Part shown: positions 29,046 to 38,343 of the stretch, one piece after another
How the letters are laid out: each line of letters begins with the position of its first letter
How positions within the stretch are numbered: the stretch's first letter is position 1
Origin: Thermofilum sp.
GTDB taxonomy: Archaea > Thermoproteota > Thermoprotei > Thermofilales > Thermofilaceae
DNA: 43,352 nucleotides
Assembly (NCBI GenBank): GCA_023269735.1
Contig: JAGDWA010000005.1
Coordinates: 1 to 43,352, forward strand
Direction of reading: 5' to 3'
The notes under the pieces: generated by a model
The model's input: the letters and a program-made list of their open reading frames with translations, nothing else
Database searches by the model: none
Told to the model about the DNA's origin: nothing
Program-made: the position numbers and the translations under genes

Positions 29046-29066
29046 AATGCTGCGAGCCCTCCCCAC

Positions 29067-30992
29067 GTGGAAGGGGGCACCGAGAGGCGCACTGGCCTGA
29101 CCAAGAGGATCCTGTTCCTCCTGGTGCTCCTGATACCCCTGCTCGTCGCCGCGAACGTCTACGTTGCGCTCGCCGGTGGAGCCTTCGGAGTGCTCAGCAC
29201 CCAGACGCTGGTCCTGCTCTTCGTCTACGTCAGCAGGTACCTCGGCACGGACCTCACAAGGCAGGAGGTCTTCGTCCTGTACTACGCGCTGGCCTTCTCC
29301 TGGATCTTCTTCAGCGCCTACCCCATCCTGTACAGGGCGTACCTGAGGGTGGGTGAGGTCACGAACTCCTTCATGATCGGCGGGGAGCCCGTGGCGAAGC
29401 TGCTGCCAACCTGGTTCGCGCCCCCCGCGAACTCCCCCGTCTACAGGCTGAGGACGCTCTTCCACCCCGACATGGCGCTGCCCTTGCTGGTGCCGCTCGC
29501 CTTCTCCGTCCTCTGGCTCGTCGCCGAGTTGGCGATGCTGATGATGGCGTCCTTCCTCTTCGTGGAGGTGGAGGCCCTTCCCTTCCCCTTCGCACAGGTC
29601 GACTCCGCCTTCATCACGATGATCTCCGAGAGACCGGCCGAGTACCTGAGGGGCTTCCTGCCGATGCTGGGCCTCACCTTCATTTTCGCCTTCCTCATAT
29701 ACCTGCCGAGCGTCGGCATCATCGTTGGGCTACCGGTGCCACCCATCGGCTTCTACGACTTCACGCCGCAGATAACGGACTGGCTGCCCGGCGGCGTCCT
29801 CGGCGTGGAGTTCGTCCCGTGGAGGATCTTCCAGGGCATCATGATGCCCCTGGACGTGACGGCGGCTGCGCTCGTGACCTCAATCGTCGTCTGGACTCTC
29901 CTCAACTCCCTGTTCGTCACCAACCCCTTCCTGAGGTCCCTCTTCCCCGACTGGGCCCAGGAGTACAGGAGGGGCATGTCCTACGGGATGATCGTCGAGA
30001 GGTCCACGCTGAGGATCTGGGCCCCGATCCAGATGGGGTCCCAGCTCGCCCTCTCACTCATGCTGGTGGCCCGCTACCGCAGGGAGATCGCGCGCGCCCT
30101 CTCGGCGCTGGCTAGGGCCAGCAGCGCGCAGGCGCGCGAGTACCCGCCCCTCAAGGTTCTGCTGGGCATGTTCTTCGCTGCCACGCTCGCGGCGAGCGTG
30201 CTCTACTGGCTGCTGATGCCCGGCATCCCCCTCTACCTGATTATGCTGATGGTAGTGGGGCTCGGCCTCCTCATCCCCATAACGAACGCCTACATGACCG
30301 GGAAGGCCGGCCCCTCGCTCGGCATGCCGCCCTACGCGTGGCACTCCGTAGTCTACTCGCTGATCGGCCACATACCGCCGTCCACGCAGGTGACCGCCAT
30401 ACTCTTCGGCCCACCGATGGTGGGCGGCATGACGGGCGGCGGAGCGCAGGCGGTCAAGGTTGCGAGCCTCATCGGCGCTAGGCCCATGGATCTGATCAAG
30501 GTGATAGTAATCTCCTACGTGCTGGGCACAGTTGTCAACATCTTCGTGGTGGACTTGCTGTGGAGGCTGGCGCCGATACCCAGCATGGCCTACCCCAGCA
30601 CCCCCGGCATGAGGGACGCATCGGCGTACGACTGCGTCGTGGCATCCGGCGTGCTCCCGCTGAAGCCCAACGTGATACTGCCGGCGACTGGTATCTTCCT
30701 GCTCATCTATACGGCGATGGAGTCCCTGAACATGGCGTTCCACTGGCCCCTATCGGTGGCAGGAGTCGCGATGGGGCTGACCAACACCCCGGCCACGACG
30801 ATCATGTGGTTCATCTCGTCCGTGCTCGCCAGCATCGCCATACCCAAGCTGGTGGGCAAGGAGAGGGCCGCCCAGTGGAGCAGCCTCAAGGGAGTCTTCG
30901 TGGCAGCGGCCTTCCTCGGCGACGGGCTGGCCAGCACGATCTTCGCGCTAATGGGTTTATTAGGTAGGGCGAGCTGGACGTGGCCGTGGTGA
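29067..30992 (+). CDS. OPT-superfamily-like polytopic transporter
   Basis: This 641-aa protein is highly hydrophobic, with about 13-15 predicted spans and short loops. Repeated half-structure and segments such as SLGMPPYAWHSVVYSL, GGGAQAVKVASLIGARP followed by YVLGTVVNIFVVDLLW recall oligopeptide-transporter (OPT) superfamily proteins, in which a helix pair carries an xDLKxG/ARP-like turn. It also resembles the OPT-like proteins of unknown substrate (DUF6784/DUF6785 type); I cannot separate these by eye. A peptide or metal-chelate substrate is the general expectation. It is leaderless and its stop overlaps the next start in a GTGA pair, so it is co-translated with the M28-FtsX fusion protein. 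Confidence 0.6.
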   Translation: MEGGTERRTGLTKRILFLLVLLIPLLVAANVYVALAGGAFGVLSTQTLVLLFVYVSRYLGTDLTRQEVFVLYYALAFSWIFFSAYPILYRAYLRVGEVTNSFMIGGEPVAKLLPTWFAPPANSPVYRLRTLFHPDMALPLLVPLAFSVLWLVAELAMLMMASFLFVEVEALPFPFAQVDSAFITMISERPAEYLRGFLPMLGLTFIFAFLIYLPSVGIIVGLPVPPIGFYDFTPQITDWLPGGVLGVEFVPWRIFQGIMMPLDVTAAALVTSIVVWTLLNSLFVTNPFLRSLFPDWAQEYRRGMSYGMIVERSTLRIWAPIQMGSQLALSLMLVARYRREIARALSALARASSAQAREYPPLKVLLGMFFAATLAASVLYWLLMPGIPLYLIMLMVVGLGLLIPITNAYMTGKAGPSLGMPPYAWHSVVYSLIGHIPPSTQVTAILFGPPMVGGMTGGGAQAVKVASLIGARPMDLIKVIVISYVLGTVVNIFVVDLLWRLAPIPSMAYPSTPGMRDASAYDCVVASGVLPLKPNVILPATGIFLLIYTAMESLNMAFHWPLSVAGVAMGLTNTPATTIMWFISSVLASIAIPKLVGKERAAQWSSLKGVFVAAAFLGDGLASTIFALMGLLGRASWTWPW

Positions 30993-33900
30993 AGAGCATG
31001 AGGGCGCGCCTGATCGCTCTGCTCGCGCTCCTGCTCGCCATACCCCTGCCGCTCAGCCTGGCCCAGCGCCAGAGCGCAGCGGAGGACGCGGCGCTGAGGG
31101 CGATGCGGGGCTTCAACTACACCCGCGTCCTCGAGCTGGCCGAGCGCATCGCCTCCCTGGGCCCCCGGGCCCCAGGCTACCCCGGCTTCGAGAGGGCCTT
31201 CGAGCTGATCGTGGGGGAGGCGCGCAGGCTCAACCTGACGTACGTCGTCCAGAACTTCACGATGCTCGCGCCCGTTGAGACGGAGAGCTACGTTGAGGTG
31301 CTGGAGCCCGTGCACCTGAGGCTCAGGGCGTACAGCCTCTGGCCCAACGGGGGCCTCTTCGCCGGGTCCGGCGTCGTGGAGGGGCCGCTCGTCTACGCCG
31401 GCAGGGGCTCGCTGGAGGAGCTCGACGGGAGGCCCGTGAACGGGAGCATCGTCGCGCTGGAGTACGACGGCAGCGGGGACAGCTGGCTCAACGCGCTCCG
31501 CTTCGGCGCTAAGGCGGTCGTCTACCTGGGCGGCGGGAGGCCGCAGAGGGAGGCGCTCAGCAAGTTCGACCCGCTCGTCCCCGTCCCCTTCATGAGGCTC
31601 TACCTGCCGCCGGCGGAGGCGGGGGCCCTGAGGGGGCTGCTGAGGGGGCCCGTGAGGGTGAGGGTGGGCACGGACATGGAGCTGAGGGAGGTGGTCGGCC
31701 GCAACGTCCTCGTCGAGGTTCCGGGGGTGGAGAAGCCGGACGAGGTGATAATGCTCGTCGCCCACTTCGACTCCTGGTGCGTCGCCCCGGGCCTGGCGAA
31801 CTCGACCGAGGAGGCCCTCTCCACCGCCGCGCTCCTCGAGCTGATGAGGTACTTCGCCGCCAACAGGCCGGCCAGGACCCTCTGGCTCCTCTTCACCTCG
31901 GGCCACTGGAACGGGCTGGTGGGGCCGAGGTACTTCGTCGAGAACTTCATCCTGAGGCGCCCCGACATCGTGAGGGGCGAGAGGACGGTCTGGTGCGTGG
32001 TGGGCCTCGACATCAGCGCGGACCTGCCGGTGGCCTCCCTCACCTACGTGGGCCACTTCTACGTGGCGGCCAGGACCTTCATCACGACGAAGCTGTACTG
32101 GTTCCAGGGCCTCGCCAACACTCTCGTCCCAGTGATCGAACAGTTCCTCAACGAGTCGGGGCTGCCCCAGCACGAGGGGCTCCGAAGCGTGATAAGGAGG
32201 CTCGACGTGCTAAGGCCGATCGACCTCACCCACGGCCCTGACTGGATGTGGTCCAGCACGATGAGCAAGCCCTACGTCCTCGACACGGAGCCGTTCGTCG
32301 TTGCGGGGATGGCTGCGTTCACCCTCAGGACGAGCTACAGCTACAGGCCCTACGAGGGCGAGCCCGCCAGCGACCTGGCGTACGTGAGGGAGAACTTCAG
32401 GGACAGGGTCGTGCCGCAGCTGGCGGCTGCAGCGGCGCTGGCGGCGGCGCTACTGAACGTGCCCGAGATCGGGGTGATGAAGAGCCTGATCCTCCCCACG
32501 CGGCTCCACCCGCTGCTGTACTGGGGCTTCCTCCAGCTGAGCGTCCAGGTCCTCCAGTACAACATCACGAGGGGCTGGTACGACACCGTCCCCCACGCGA
32601 TCGTGAGGGTCGGCAGGTGGAGCAGCTACCCGTTCGCCTGGATCTTCGAGAGGGCGGACAGCAACGGGACGGCCCTCATCTACGGCGTCACCCCCCAGGG
32701 CCTGAACTCGTGGTACGTCGAGGCGTGGAAGCCCCTCAACGGGACCTGGGTCGTGGCCCCGGCCTGGGGGATGCGCAGCGGGGGGCCGCAGTGGATCAGC
32801 CTGCTCGTGCCGAGGGGCTACGTCAGCGTCTACGTGATGCCGATGCGGTACAGGATCCTCGTTGACATGTACAACCCGAGGCTGATGAGGCGCACGCTTG
32901 AGGACCCCAGGTACGGTTCGATGGACGTCTGGGCTGGAGGAGGGGCCTGGCCCACGCCCTTCGAGACATCGACCGGCATCGTCCCACTCTACCAGTTCGT
33001 CTCCGCGTTCGATAGGACCGGCGTCTACATGCAGTTCCTCTCCCGCGTCGAGAACCTGACTGTAACGCTCAGCGCGGGCATGAGGTGGCCGGTTGGCATC
33101 GCGATCGGTAAGGAGAGGGTCTACTGGGCTCTCGACTACGCCGTGGGCACCTACACGGTGGCTGAGCAGAGGTACTCGCTGCTCAGCGCGAGGGAGGTGA
33201 GGAGGCTGAGCGCCGACCTGATGCTGGACTACGCTCGCGATTACTTGAGCGAGGCGGAGAGGGCCCTCGAGAACCTGAAGTGGAGCTCCGCGTACGGGAG
33301 CGCGCTGGCGGCGTGGAGCTTCGCTTCGAGGGCCTACACCGACGAGGTGATGCCGCTGTTCGAGGAGTGCATCAGGTCCGCCACGCTCTTCGTCCCCTTC
33401 GTGGTGGTCAGCGGGTACTTCCTGGAGAGGCTCCTGACGAGGGGCGAGGGCTTCAGGATGATCCTCAACGTCTTCGCGTTCGAGATGGCGCTCTTCCTAC
33501 TATTCGCTTTCACCCACCCGGCATTCTGGGTCGTGCCCAGCACCACGCTGGCGGCCCTGGCGATAGGCATGATGATACTCATGGCGATCGTCCTGTGGAT
33601 CTTCTACAGGGAGGCCCGCGACATAGTGTCCGAGGTGGCGGCCAAGACCCTGGGCTACCACGAGGTGGTCACCGAGAGGACGGCGGCCACCCTCATGGCA
33701 ATTTCGCTATCGACGGAGCACATGAGGAAGCGCCCGCTGAGGTCGATCCTCACGCTGGTCCCCATCGCCGTCTTCGCGATGGCCGCCGTCTCGCTGGCCT
33801 CGGTATCACCGTACACCATCGTGCTGGAGAAGCAGGTAGAGGGGGCCACGCCGCTATTCTACGGCTTCACCCTGAAGAGGGGCTTCGCAACGCTGGGCGA

Positions 33901-35458
33901 CTTGCTCGATTACCCGACGGTCGACATGGTGAAGGCGATCGTCGGCAACAAGGGGTACGTGTGCCCGCGCATCGTCTACTACTCGCCGTCCGTCATCAAC
34001 CTAGGGCCCTACGGGCTGCTGATCTCTCACAACTACAGCATCCCGGTACCGGCGGTCGTCGGCCTCACGCCGGAGATGGCCGCTTACTTGATGGGGAGGG
34101 CGATGGTCAAGGGCCTGCCCAAGCCGTTCCTCAGCGAGGATCAACCGGCGATACTCCTGCCCTCCACGCTGGCCCAGCTGCTGGGCGTGGACGTGGGCGA
34201 CGAGGTGGAGCTCTACGGCATGAAGCTCACAGTGACGGGGATCTACTCGGACACCGCGATGGACGCCCTGCGCGACCCCGACGGCCTGAGAATATCCCCG
34301 ATGGACTCGGTGTACTACGCGCAGCTGCACGGCTTCGCCGTCCCGATGGGCACGGGCGTCGTCCCCCAGCCCTACGAGTGGGGTCGAATAGCGATAGTGC
34401 CCAGCGGAGTAGCCAAGATGCTGGGCGGCAAGGTCTACGTGATCGACGTGATCCTGAAGCCCAACGTGACTGAGAGCGAGTACGAGGAGATAGCGAGAAG
34501 GCTCGCCTACTCGGTCGACGCGTCTTGCTACGGGGGCAAGAGGGACGGCAGCGTCGTGGCCTACTCCAGGTTCCCGACGTACACGGCGATGGGCTGGGAG
34601 ATGATGGTAGCGCCCTTCGCCATAACCTCTCTCAGCATCGTCGTGTCGCTCCTGGGCAGCGTGAGGGAGAGGACGAGGGACATCTACGTCTACAGCAGCG
34701 TGGGGCTCTCGCCGGCGGGCGCGATGCTCATGTTCCTCACGGAGTTCGCCGTCTACGGGTTCCTGGGCGCGACCATCGGCTACTTCGCGGGCTGGGCGAT
34801 GAGCAAGGTGATGAGGGCTTTCGGCGTCCTGCCGGCGACGTTCGTCTTTAACTACGCCTCCATCGCCATCAGCAGCGTCCTGGTCCTAGTGCTGACTTCG
34901 ACGCTGGTAGCAGCCTCCTACCCAGCGTACCTCGCCTCCAAGATCATCACGCCGTCGCTGGAGAGGAAGTGGAAGATACCGAGGGCGCCCAGGGGCACCA
35001 TGTGGGACATACCGCTCCCCTTCAGGGTGCCGACGGAGAGGGAGGCGCAGGCCGTCCTGCTGTACCTGCAGGAGTACTACATGGGGGCCGGCTACGAGAA
35101 GAAGGTGTTCAAGGTCTCTAGCGACCCCAGGGTGGACGTGGGGGAGAAGCGGCTGACGCTGAACGTCATGCTCTACCCGTTCGACGCAGGGACCGAGCAG
35201 GAGGTCACGATCTACTTCGTGAGGGAGAGGGCCGGCGGCTGGAGGGCAGCTGCGAGCCTCAGGCTGCTGAAGGGCCTGGGCTCTGTGTGGACGGGGCCCT
35301 CGCAGTACGGCTTCATAGACGACCTGAGGAAGCAGATGCTGCTGTGGGGCACGCTGCCCTCAGCCGAGAGGGCGAAGTACATAAGGAGGGTCTACGAGCT
35401 CCTGAGCGAAGTGATGAAACCCGAGCAGGAGAGCGGTGAACGCGAGCCTAAAGGCTGA
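30989..35458 (+). CDS. Fusion of degenerate M28 peptidase-like domain with FtsX/MacB-type permease
   Basis: This 1489-aa protein begins with a signal peptide (VKSMRARLIALLALLLAIP). Residues about 30-480 form an M28-like domain with the first metal His/Asp in LVAHFDSW near 257, but the next positions look changed: NSTEE instead of an NDNAS-type segment, and TSGHWNGL instead of the catalytic Glu-Glu segment. A beta-rich region with several sequons follows. Spans occur from about 790; RPLRSILTLVPIAVF (about 915) is an FtsX-type first helix, then a MacB-like extracellular domain, then SVRERTRDIYVYSSVGLSPAG (about 1225) with three more spans, and a 150-residue soluble tail. The GTG at 30989 overlaps the transporter stop. 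No ABC ATPase gene is adjacent. Confidence 0.7.
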   Translation: MKSMRARLIALLALLLAIPLPLSLAQRQSAAEDAALRAMRGFNYTRVLELAERIASLGPRAPGYPGFERAFELIVGEARRLNLTYVVQNFTMLAPVETESYVEVLEPVHLRLRAYSLWPNGGLFAGSGVVEGPLVYAGRGSLEELDGRPVNGSIVALEYDGSGDSWLNALRFGAKAVVYLGGGRPQREALSKFDPLVPVPFMRLYLPPAEAGALRGLLRGPVRVRVGTDMELREVVGRNVLVEVPGVEKPDEVIMLVAHFDSWCVAPGLANSTEEALSTAALLELMRYFAANRPARTLWLLFTSGHWNGLVGPRYFVENFILRRPDIVRGERTVWCVVGLDISADLPVASLTYVGHFYVAARTFITTKLYWFQGLANTLVPVIEQFLNESGLPQHEGLRSVIRRLDVLRPIDLTHGPDWMWSSTMSKPYVLDTEPFVVAGMAAFTLRTSYSYRPYEGEPASDLAYVRENFRDRVVPQLAAAAALAAALLNVPEIGVMKSLILPTRLHPLLYWGFLQLSVQVLQYNITRGWYDTVPHAIVRVGRWSSYPFAWIFERADSNGTALIYGVTPQGLNSWYVEAWKPLNGTWVVAPAWGMRSGGPQWISLLVPRGYVSVYVMPMRYRILVDMYNPRLMRRTLEDPRYGSMDVWAGGGAWPTPFETSTGIVPLYQFVSAFDRTGVYMQFLSRVENLTVTLSAGMRWPVGIAIGKERVYWALDYAVGTYTVAEQRYSLLSAREVRRLSADLMLDYARDYLSEAERALENLKWSSAYGSALAAWSFASRAYTDEVMPLFEECIRSATLFVPFVVVSGYFLERLLTRGEGFRMILNVFAFEMALFLLFAFTHPAFWVVPSTTLAALAIGMMILMAIVLWIFYREARDIVSEVAAKTLGYHEVVTERTAATLMAISLSTEHMRKRPLRSILTLVPIAVFAMAAVSLASVSPYTIVLEKQVEGATPLFYGFTLKRGFATLGDLLDYPTVDMVKAIVGNKGYVCPRIVYYSPSVINLGPYGLLISHNYSIPVPAVVGLTPEMAAYLMGRAMVKGLPKPFLSEDQPAILLPSTLAQLLGVDVGDEVELYGMKLTVTGIYSDTAMDALRDPDGLRISPMDSVYYAQLHGFAVPMGTGVVPQPYEWGRIAIVPSGVAKMLGGKVYVIDVILKPNVTESEYEEIARRLAYSVDASCYGGKRDGSVVAYSRFPTYTAMGWEMMVAPFAITSLSIVVSLLGSVRERTRDIYVYSSVGLSPAGAMLMFLTEFAVYGFLGATIGYFAGWAMSKVMRAFGVLPATFVFNYASIAISSVLVLVLTSTLVAASYPAYLASKIITPSLERKWKIPRAPRGTMWDIPLPFRVPTEREAQAVLLYLQEYYMGAGYEKKVFKVSSDPRVDVGEKRLTLNVMLYPFDAGTEQEVTIYFVRERAGGWRAAASLRLLKGLGSVWTGPSQYGFIDDLRKQMLLWGTLPSAERAKYIRRVYELLSEVMKPEQESGEREPKG

Positions 35459-35469
35459 AGCTCTTACCG

Positions 35470-36876
35470 TCAACTCCCCCTCTTCTTTCTGACAACCGCG
35501 CTAGAGGGATCCAGCGAGGTCCACTCCACAGTGTACCCGAGGCTCTCCAGAACCTTCACCGCCCGATCCTCCTCCACCCCCCTGGCCTTCAGCACCTTCA
35601 GCGCCTCGCTGAGGGGCTTACCGTCGAGGTCGGGCAGGTCCAGCGGCGCCACGCCCCCCTCCTCGGCCCCCTCCCTCGCGGGCCCCCCCAGCAGGCGCTT
35701 GAGGACCGGGTAGACGTCCGCCCCCCTCAGCCTCCGCTTGAACACCACCACCTCGTGCGGCAGCTCCTTCAGCGAGGAGCAGGCGAGCTCCTCGTTCACC
35801 GCCACGACGACCTTGACGCCCCTGAGCTCGCGTAGCTTCTCCAGCTTCCTCTCCAGGTACTCCCTGGTCCAGAAGCCCAGTATCTCGATGTATACGGTCT
35901 GGTCCCCCCGCGACACGGAGAAGTCGGGGATCAGGATGCGGCCGCCTGCCACCAGCGGCTCGGGCTCGCGCCTGACCGTCCACCCGGGCGCGAGAGCCGA
36001 GAGGCTCCTGTAGAACTCCCGCTCCAGCTCGCTGTCGAAGAGCGGCTCGAGCTCCGGCTCGAGCTTCGGGAAGAGGCCGGACGAGCTGTCGTCGAGCTCG
36101 AACGTGAGCGTGCGCCCCCTCCCCTCGATGTCGGCCCTGATGCTCCACTCCTCGGCCTGCATCACGTAGGGCACGAGCTTGGCCAGGCGGGTCCCGTACC
36201 TCCTCGTCTGCCTGAGCAGCGACGCCGGCCCGTCGATGGCGATGCTAACCCCCCTCCCAGCCCGCTCCGCCATGTAGAGGAGCCCCAGGAGCTTCACGGC
36301 GCGCAGCAGGCGCTTGACCGTGGCCCCGTCGGCCACCACCGCCGCCTCGAGCCGGAGGGCCCTGAAGAGGAGGGTCTGCACGGCCGACAGGTTGTACCTT
36401 CTCACCAGCTCCTCGGCCGAGATGCTGGGGGGCTCCGCGAGCACCTCGTCCGCTTGCGAGGAGATGAGCTCCTCCAGCACTTGAGCGCTACACCCGAGCC
36501 TCGCTGCAACCCTCTCGAGGACGGCTTCCCTCTCCCCCTCCGTCACAGCTACGCCGTACATGCTCGCCGCTGCCTCGTACACCTCCAGCCGGGCCCTGAC
36601 GGGGTCCAGCGGGAGCCTCGGCCTCTCGAAGCGGGAGGCCCTCAGCGCCAGCGTGAGCATCGCCTTGACCACGCGCAGGTCCATCCCGGCCTCTAGGGCG
36701 AGCTCCATCAGGTCCTCCGCCTCGGCGAGCAGCGTGCCCCTGCTCTTACCGACGCCGCCCCGGATCCGCTCGAGAACCTCGCTGGCGATGGCCAGCGGGA
36801 TGCCCTCGGGCTTCAGCAGGAGGGGCTCCACCCTGCCGCCGCGAACCCTGGCCACCAGGAGGTTTGAGGGCAGCAC
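35470..36876 (-). CDS. bax1: Bax1 (DUF790), nuclease partner of archaeal XPB
   Basis: Bax1 binds the XPB helicase and incises DNA next to bubbles, giving archaea an XPB-Bax1 excision-repair module. The 468-aa protein matches DUF790: an N-terminal helical part (LPSNLLVARVRGGRVEPLLL), SAVQTLLFRALRLEA, a central region with VKLLGLLYMAER, then the RecB-like nuclease region IPDFSVSRGDQTVYIEILGFWT with Asp, Glu and a following Lys-rich helix. It lies 17 nt downstream of xpb and is clearly in its operon. GTG 36876 follows a G-rich SD-like sequence. Confidence 0.9.
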   Translation of the reverse strand: MLPSNLLVARVRGGRVEPLLLKPEGIPLAIASEVLERIRGGVGKSRGTLLAEAEDLMELALEAGMDLRVVKAMLTLALRASRFERPRLPLDPVRARLEVYEAAASMYGVAVTEGEREAVLERVAARLGCSAQVLEELISSQADEVLAEPPSISAEELVRRYNLSAVQTLLFRALRLEAAVVADGATVKRLLRAVKLLGLLYMAERAGRGVSIAIDGPASLLRQTRRYGTRLAKLVPYVMQAEEWSIRADIEGRGRTLTFELDDSSSGLFPKLEPELEPLFDSELEREFYRSLSALAPGWTVRREPEPLVAGGRILIPDFSVSRGDQTVYIEILGFWTREYLERKLEKLRELRGVKVVVAVNEELACSSLKELPHEVVVFKRRLRGADVYPVLKRLLGGPAREGAEEGGVAPLDLPDLDGKPLSEALKVLKARGVEEDRAVKVLESLGYTVEWTSLDPSSAVVRKKRGS

Positions 36877-36893
36877 GCCCCCTCCACCCGCGC

Positions 36894-38252
36894 TTAGGGC
36901 TCTGACGGACCTATCGCGCTCCTGCGCTTGCGCGAGATCGCGACCTCCTTCGTGCCCGCCGTCACCACCTCGTAGAGGATCGCTCGCTTGCCCCCCTTGG
37001 GCCTCAGGACGCGGCCGAGCCTCTGCAGGAACTCCCGCCTGCTGCCGGTGCCGCTGAGCACGATGGCCACGTTCGCCTCCGGCACGTCGACGCCCTCCTC
37101 GAGCACCTTGCTCGTCACCACCGCGCGCACCCTCCCCTCCTTGAACGCCGCCAGCACGGCCCTGCGCTCCACCTCGGGGGTCTTGTACGTGATCATCGGT
37201 ATCAGGAAGCGCGAGGAGATGGCCCTCACTACGTCGGTGTGCTCGACGAACACGAGGACCCTGTCGTTGCGGTGCCTCGCCAGCAGCTCGCCCAGGATCT
37301 CCAGCTTGGATTGCGCGTGGAGCGCGATCCTCCTGGCCCTGTACCAGGCCAGCAGGGCCTCGCGCGCCTCGGCGTCCCTGACGCTGAGCGCCACCAGCCT
37401 CTCGAAGGCCCTCGGGTCGCCGGGCCTGATACCCCTCTTCCTAAAGAACTCCCTGTAGACCCTCGTCAGCCTCCTGTACTCTTCCCTCTCCTCATCCCCC
37501 ATGCGCGCGTAGACTCGCACTATGTCGAACTCCGCCAGCCACCTTCCCGCCATCTCCCTCACGTACCGCCTGTACACGACGGGCCCCACCAGGTACGGCA
37601 GGTCGACGTGCAGCCCGTCCTCGCGCTCGGGCGTCGCGGTCAGCCCCATCCGCCAGGGGGCCGCTGAGAGCTCCGCAATCTGGCGGTAGCCGGGGCTCGG
37701 GAGGTGGTGGACCTCGTCGAAGACGATGAGCAGGAACTTGTCGCCCAGCTGCTCGACGTTGAGGTAGGCTGAGTCGTACGTCGCCACGGTCACGCAAGCC
37801 ACCTCCTTGTCCCCCCCGCCGTAGCGCCCCGGCCTCACCCCGAGCAGCTGCCTGATGCTCGCCTCCCACTGGCTCATGAGCTCCAGCGTGGGCACGACGA
37901 CGAGCGTGGGGCAGGCGAGCCTCGCGATGGCGGCCAGCGCCACCCTCGTCTTCCCGGCTCCCGTGGGGAGCACGATCACGCCCCTGCGGTCCCTCATCCA
38001 GGCTTCGAGGGCCTCGCGCTGGTAGTCCCTGAGCTCCAGCTCCCTGGGCTCGATGCTGCAGGGCAGGGGGTGGAGGACGTCGTCCTCGTAGGGCTCGCCC
38101 AGGTCCCTCAGGCGCTCAACGACCCACCGGTACTGGATCGCTAAGCTCCTGTAGCACCTGACGCGGGGGTCGTACCTGAAGAAGGGCGCGAGGGCCGGGG
38201 GCAGGTCCCCCTTAGCCACGATAGTCCCCGCGCTCCACTCCAGCCTCAGCAT
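36894..38252 (-). CDS. xpb: XPB-type DNA helicase
   Basis: This 452-aa superfamily 2 helicase has the normal archaeal XPB length. An N-terminal damage-recognition domain is followed by ELRDYQREALEAW, Walker A LPTGAGKT, DEVHH in motif II, LTATPERED where the RED motif of XPB is visible, and the C-terminal motor with VFVEHTDV, EGVDVPEANVAI and QRLGRVLRPKGGK (motif VI). It unwinds or distorts DNA around lesions together with Bax1, the next gene. ATG 38252 is leaderless, about 27 nt after a TATA-like box, and divergent from trxB-like. Confidence 0.95.
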   Translation of the reverse strand: MLRLEWSAGTIVAKGDLPPALAPFFRYDPRVRCYRSLAIQYRWVVERLRDLGEPYEDDVLHPLPCSIEPRELELRDYQREALEAWMRDRRGVIVLPTGAGKTRVALAAIARLACPTLVVVPTLELMSQWEASIRQLLGVRPGRYGGGDKEVACVTVATYDSAYLNVEQLGDKFLLIVFDEVHHLPSPGYRQIAELSAAPWRMGLTATPEREDGLHVDLPYLVGPVVYRRYVREMAGRWLAEFDIVRVYARMGDEEREEYRRLTRVYREFFRKRGIRPGDPRAFERLVALSVRDAEAREALLAWYRARRIALHAQSKLEILGELLARHRNDRVLVFVEHTDVVRAISSRFLIPMITYKTPEVERRAVLAAFKEGRVRAVVTSKVLEEGVDVPEANVAIVLSGTGSRREFLQRLGRVLRPKGGKRAILYEVVTAGTKEVAISRKRRSAIGPSEP

Positions 38253-38274
38253 CCGAGCTGGAGGGTCCCTGGGG

Positions 38275-38284
38275 GTGATAAGCG
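38275..38284 (-). promoter_or_regulatory. TATA-like box of xpb-bax1
   Basis: cgcttatcac on the minus strand, centred about 27 nt before ATG 38252. Confidence 0.55.
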
Positions 38285-38314
38285 TTGCACGGACAGGTGG
38301 GCGAAGGTGACAAC

Positions 38315-38324
38315 GCTTAATTGC
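38315..38324 (+). promoter_or_regulatory. TATA box of the thioredoxin-reductase-like gene
   Basis: gcttaattgc, centred about 25 nt before GTG 38344. Confidence 0.65.
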
Positions 38325-38343
38325 GCTGGGGCGCCGGGGGCCC

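Noticed and set aside
30707-32173. 488-aa minus-strand ORF under the transporter operon
   Set aside because: His/Arg/Glu/Pro-rich antisense shadow of a strongly biased GC-rich coding frame; no plausible fold.
33280-34473. 397-aa + strand ORF in another frame of the M28-FtsX gene
   Set aside because: Gly/Arg/His-rich shadow translation; the FtsX motifs lie in the main frame.
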